The notes under the pieces were generated by a model that did not search any database, was not told the origin of the DNA, and was given only the letters and a program-made list of their open reading frames with translations. This document shows, in pieces, positions 7,054 through 8,053 of a stretch of 8,053 bases of DNA; positions within the stretch are counted from its first letter, which is position 1, and every line of letters begins with the position of its first letter. Both the position numbers and the translations under genes were made by a program. The stretch lies in NCBI GenBank assembly GCA_030836725.1, contig JAUPLV010000095.1, positions 1 to 8,053 on the forward strand, in the 5' to 3' direction. The stretch is from Pseudomonadota bacterium. GTDB lineage: Bacteria > Pseudomonadota > Gammaproteobacteria > Burkholderiales > Thiobacillaceae.

Positions 7054-7076
7054 ACGCCCCGGTCCAGCCGGGGCGT
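7037..7076 (-). terminator. Hairpin terminator after P4
   Basis: The same 9-bp stem (7054-7062 with 7068-7076), here with loop tccag, plus the small GTTGC/GCAAC hairpin (7037-7041 with 7048-7052). It starts 19 nt after the P4 stop. The T-run is short. Confidence 0.55.
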
Positions 7077-7095
7077 CGGGGAAACCGCCGGGCGA

Positions 7096-7908
7096 TCAGT
7101 GCCGCGTTTGTTCGGCTTTGAGCGCTTCGCGGCGGCGGCGCAGGCCGGCCAAGCCCAGTCCGCCCAGCGCCAGCGAGGTCAGGCCGTAGGCCACGGGCGC
7201 CATCACCGGAACCGGGGTGGGGGCGGCGCATAACGACCCGGTAGTCGCACCCGCCTGGATGGGCGTGTCGGGACAATCTTCGTAGGCCCAGCTCAGGGCG
7301 GTCAGCGAACCCGGGGCGTTGACCCGCAACTGGATCCAGCCATAGTGGGTATTGGCGCCGATGTTGAAGCGGACGCCGGCGAAACCGGTTTCGCCATTGA
7401 CGCCGCTCCAGTTGCTGGCGCCGTTACTCTGCTCAAAAAAGACATCGGCACCCGTGCCGCCAGCAATAACCCAAGTCACCCCGGCGGATGGGGTTGGGCC
7501 GATGCTGGCGCCGCTGGCGAGCTTCCGCACATCGTTATAAGATGTTCCGCGTAAGGCGGCGTTGCTCCCCCCGGGCTGGGTGCCGTTGATTCCCGCACTT
7601 ACAGAGCTGGTTGAAGAAAAATAGCCGAACAGCGCGAAGTCGTTCACGGCGTCGCCATTCATATCGAATGAGGCGAATGAGGTGCCAGAGGTCGCCGCCA
7701 CCGTCACCGGCTGGGGCGTGCCGGCGTTGGCCACCACGGCCGCCTCGGCCTGCGACATCATGGCCAGGGCTGAACTCGCGGCGACGCCGAAGGCGGCCAT
7801 CTGCTGTCCATCGACCAGAGGTTTCGAATCCTTCAGGTGACCGCTTGCCGTCAGCAAGTAGTCGTTGATCTGCTTGTCCAGCGTTGCGCTCGCCCGCGTC
7901 ATAGCCAT
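7096..7908 (-). CDS. P4: predicted secreted, membrane-sorted surface protein (most divergent tandem paralogue)
   Basis: 270 residues, starting MAMTRASATL at 7908 with AAGGGAG (7914-7920) 5 nt upstream. Residues 1-59 and the last 42 are nearly or fully identical to P2 and P3, yet residues 60-228 are strongly divergent. The calcium-type loop is weakened to FDMNGDAVNDF (D82, N84, D86, D90). The core strand reads YGWIQLRV without the cysteine of P1-P3. Instead the two cysteines are C212 (YEDCPD) and C227 (GSLCAAP). FNIGANTHYGWI (181-192) matches P3 exactly. The segment corresponding to GDRGDGVPV in the others is missing, which shortens the approach to the proline-rich PTPVPVMAP (230-238). RRRR is at 257-260. 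Its promoter keeps the common boxes but not the palindrome. The function is unknown; export and envelope anchoring are inferred. Confidence 0.9.
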   Translation of the reverse strand: MAMTRASATLDKQINDYLLTASGHLKDSKPLVDGQQMAAFGVAASSALAMMSQAEAAVVANAGTPQPVTVAATSGTSFASFDMNGDAVNDFALFGYFSSTSSVSAGINGTQPGGSNAALRGTSYNDVRKLASGASIGPTPSAGVTWVIAGGTGADVFFEQSNGASNWSGVNGETGFAGVRFNIGANTHYGWIQLRVNAPGSLTALSWAYEDCPDTPIQAGATTGSLCAAPTPVPVMAPVAYGLTSLALGGLGLAGLRRRREALKAEQTRH

Positions 7909-7913
7909 GGTGG

Positions 7914-7920
7914 CTCCCTT
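7914..7920 (-). promoter_or_regulatory. Shine-Dalgarno site of P4
   Basis: AAGGGAG on the minus strand, 5 nt upstream of the ATG at 7906-7908; identical to that of P2. Confidence 0.75.
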
Positions 7921-7971
7921 ATTTGGAAATACCGATTAGAAAGTTATATTTTTTATTTACAGCGAGGGCAA

Positions 7972-7999
7972 TTTATAACCACAAAACAGTTTGTGTCAA
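7972..7999 (-). promoter_or_regulatory. Sigma70-type promoter of P4
   Basis: -35 TTGACA (7994-7999), 16-bp spacer, -10 TATAAA (7972-7977), minus strand. Flanking bases (ggcaatttataacc) are still recognisably related to the other promoters, but the AT-rich leader (7921-7965) and the region beyond the -35 box are not. From 8000 to 8053 I see only a second gtcaata (8011-8017) repeating 7995-8001 at 16-bp spacing, and no gene. Confidence 0.75.
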
Positions 8000-8053
8000 T
8001 ACATTCACACGTCAATATCTAAATATTCGCCTATTTGGATTGCCCGGTGCGGG

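Larger units (their letters stand above)
3646..7935. repeat. Tandem gene array of four diverged units
   Basis: The unit is spacer, promoter, palindrome, gene and hairpin; start-to-start distances are 1158, 1133 and 1092 bp. Homology stops on the left just beyond the P1 hairpin (about 3646). On the right it fades in the P4 leader, with the promoter core still related. Ends of the genes and spacers are near-identical; gene cores are not. Confidence 0.9.

Noticed and set aside
3646..7935. Composite transposon or integron cassette array
   Set aside because: No transposase, integrase, terminal inverted repeats or attC-like sites were seen. The repeated units each contain a full gene with promoter, consistent with plain tandem duplication.

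Overview
The window is high-GC bacterial DNA. It has E. coli-like sigma70 promoters, Shine-Dalgarno sites and secreted proteins with PEP-CTERM-like C-terminal tails, so a Gram-negative, probably a gamma- or betaproteobacterium, is likely. I cannot place it more precisely from the sequence. Every gene I support lies on the minus strand, so transcription runs from right to left.

Right part (about 3646-7935): four tandem paralogous genes, here called P4 (7096-7908, most upstream), P3 (5977-6816), P2 (4814-5683) and P1 (3692-4525). Each encodes a 270-289 residue predicted secreted protein. All share an almost invariant N-terminal export region of about 58 residues and an invariant C-terminal tail: a proline-rich stretch, a hydrophobic helix, four arginines and a short charged end. 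The cores between these ends differ. Each gene has its own promoter (TTGACA, 16 bp, TATAAA), its own Shine-Dalgarno site and its own GC-rich hairpin, so each looks like a separate transcription unit. P1-P3 carry an 18-bp near-palindrome directly downstream of the -10 box, over the expected transcription start. P4 lacks it. The spacers between the genes are near-copies of each other and are more alike than the protein cores, which points to recent duplication with diversification or recombination of the cores.

Left part: a 978-residue multidomain protein (680-3616) joins an alkaline-phosphatase-superfamily phosphodiesterase-like domain, a TPR region and a C-terminal P-loop sulfotransferase domain. 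It is followed after 43 nt by a secreted protein with four EF-hand loops (1-636). The visible end of that protein is an Ala-Pro repeat tail encoded by a perfect hexanucleotide tandem repeat, and it runs off the window edge.

Inference: the locus combines variable, probably surface-anchored, possibly calcium-binding proteins with a putative sulfate- or phosphate-transferring enzyme that could act on cell-surface material. No exosortase, mobile element, CRISPR array, tRNA or rRNA is visible. The functional link between the two halves rests only on proximity.
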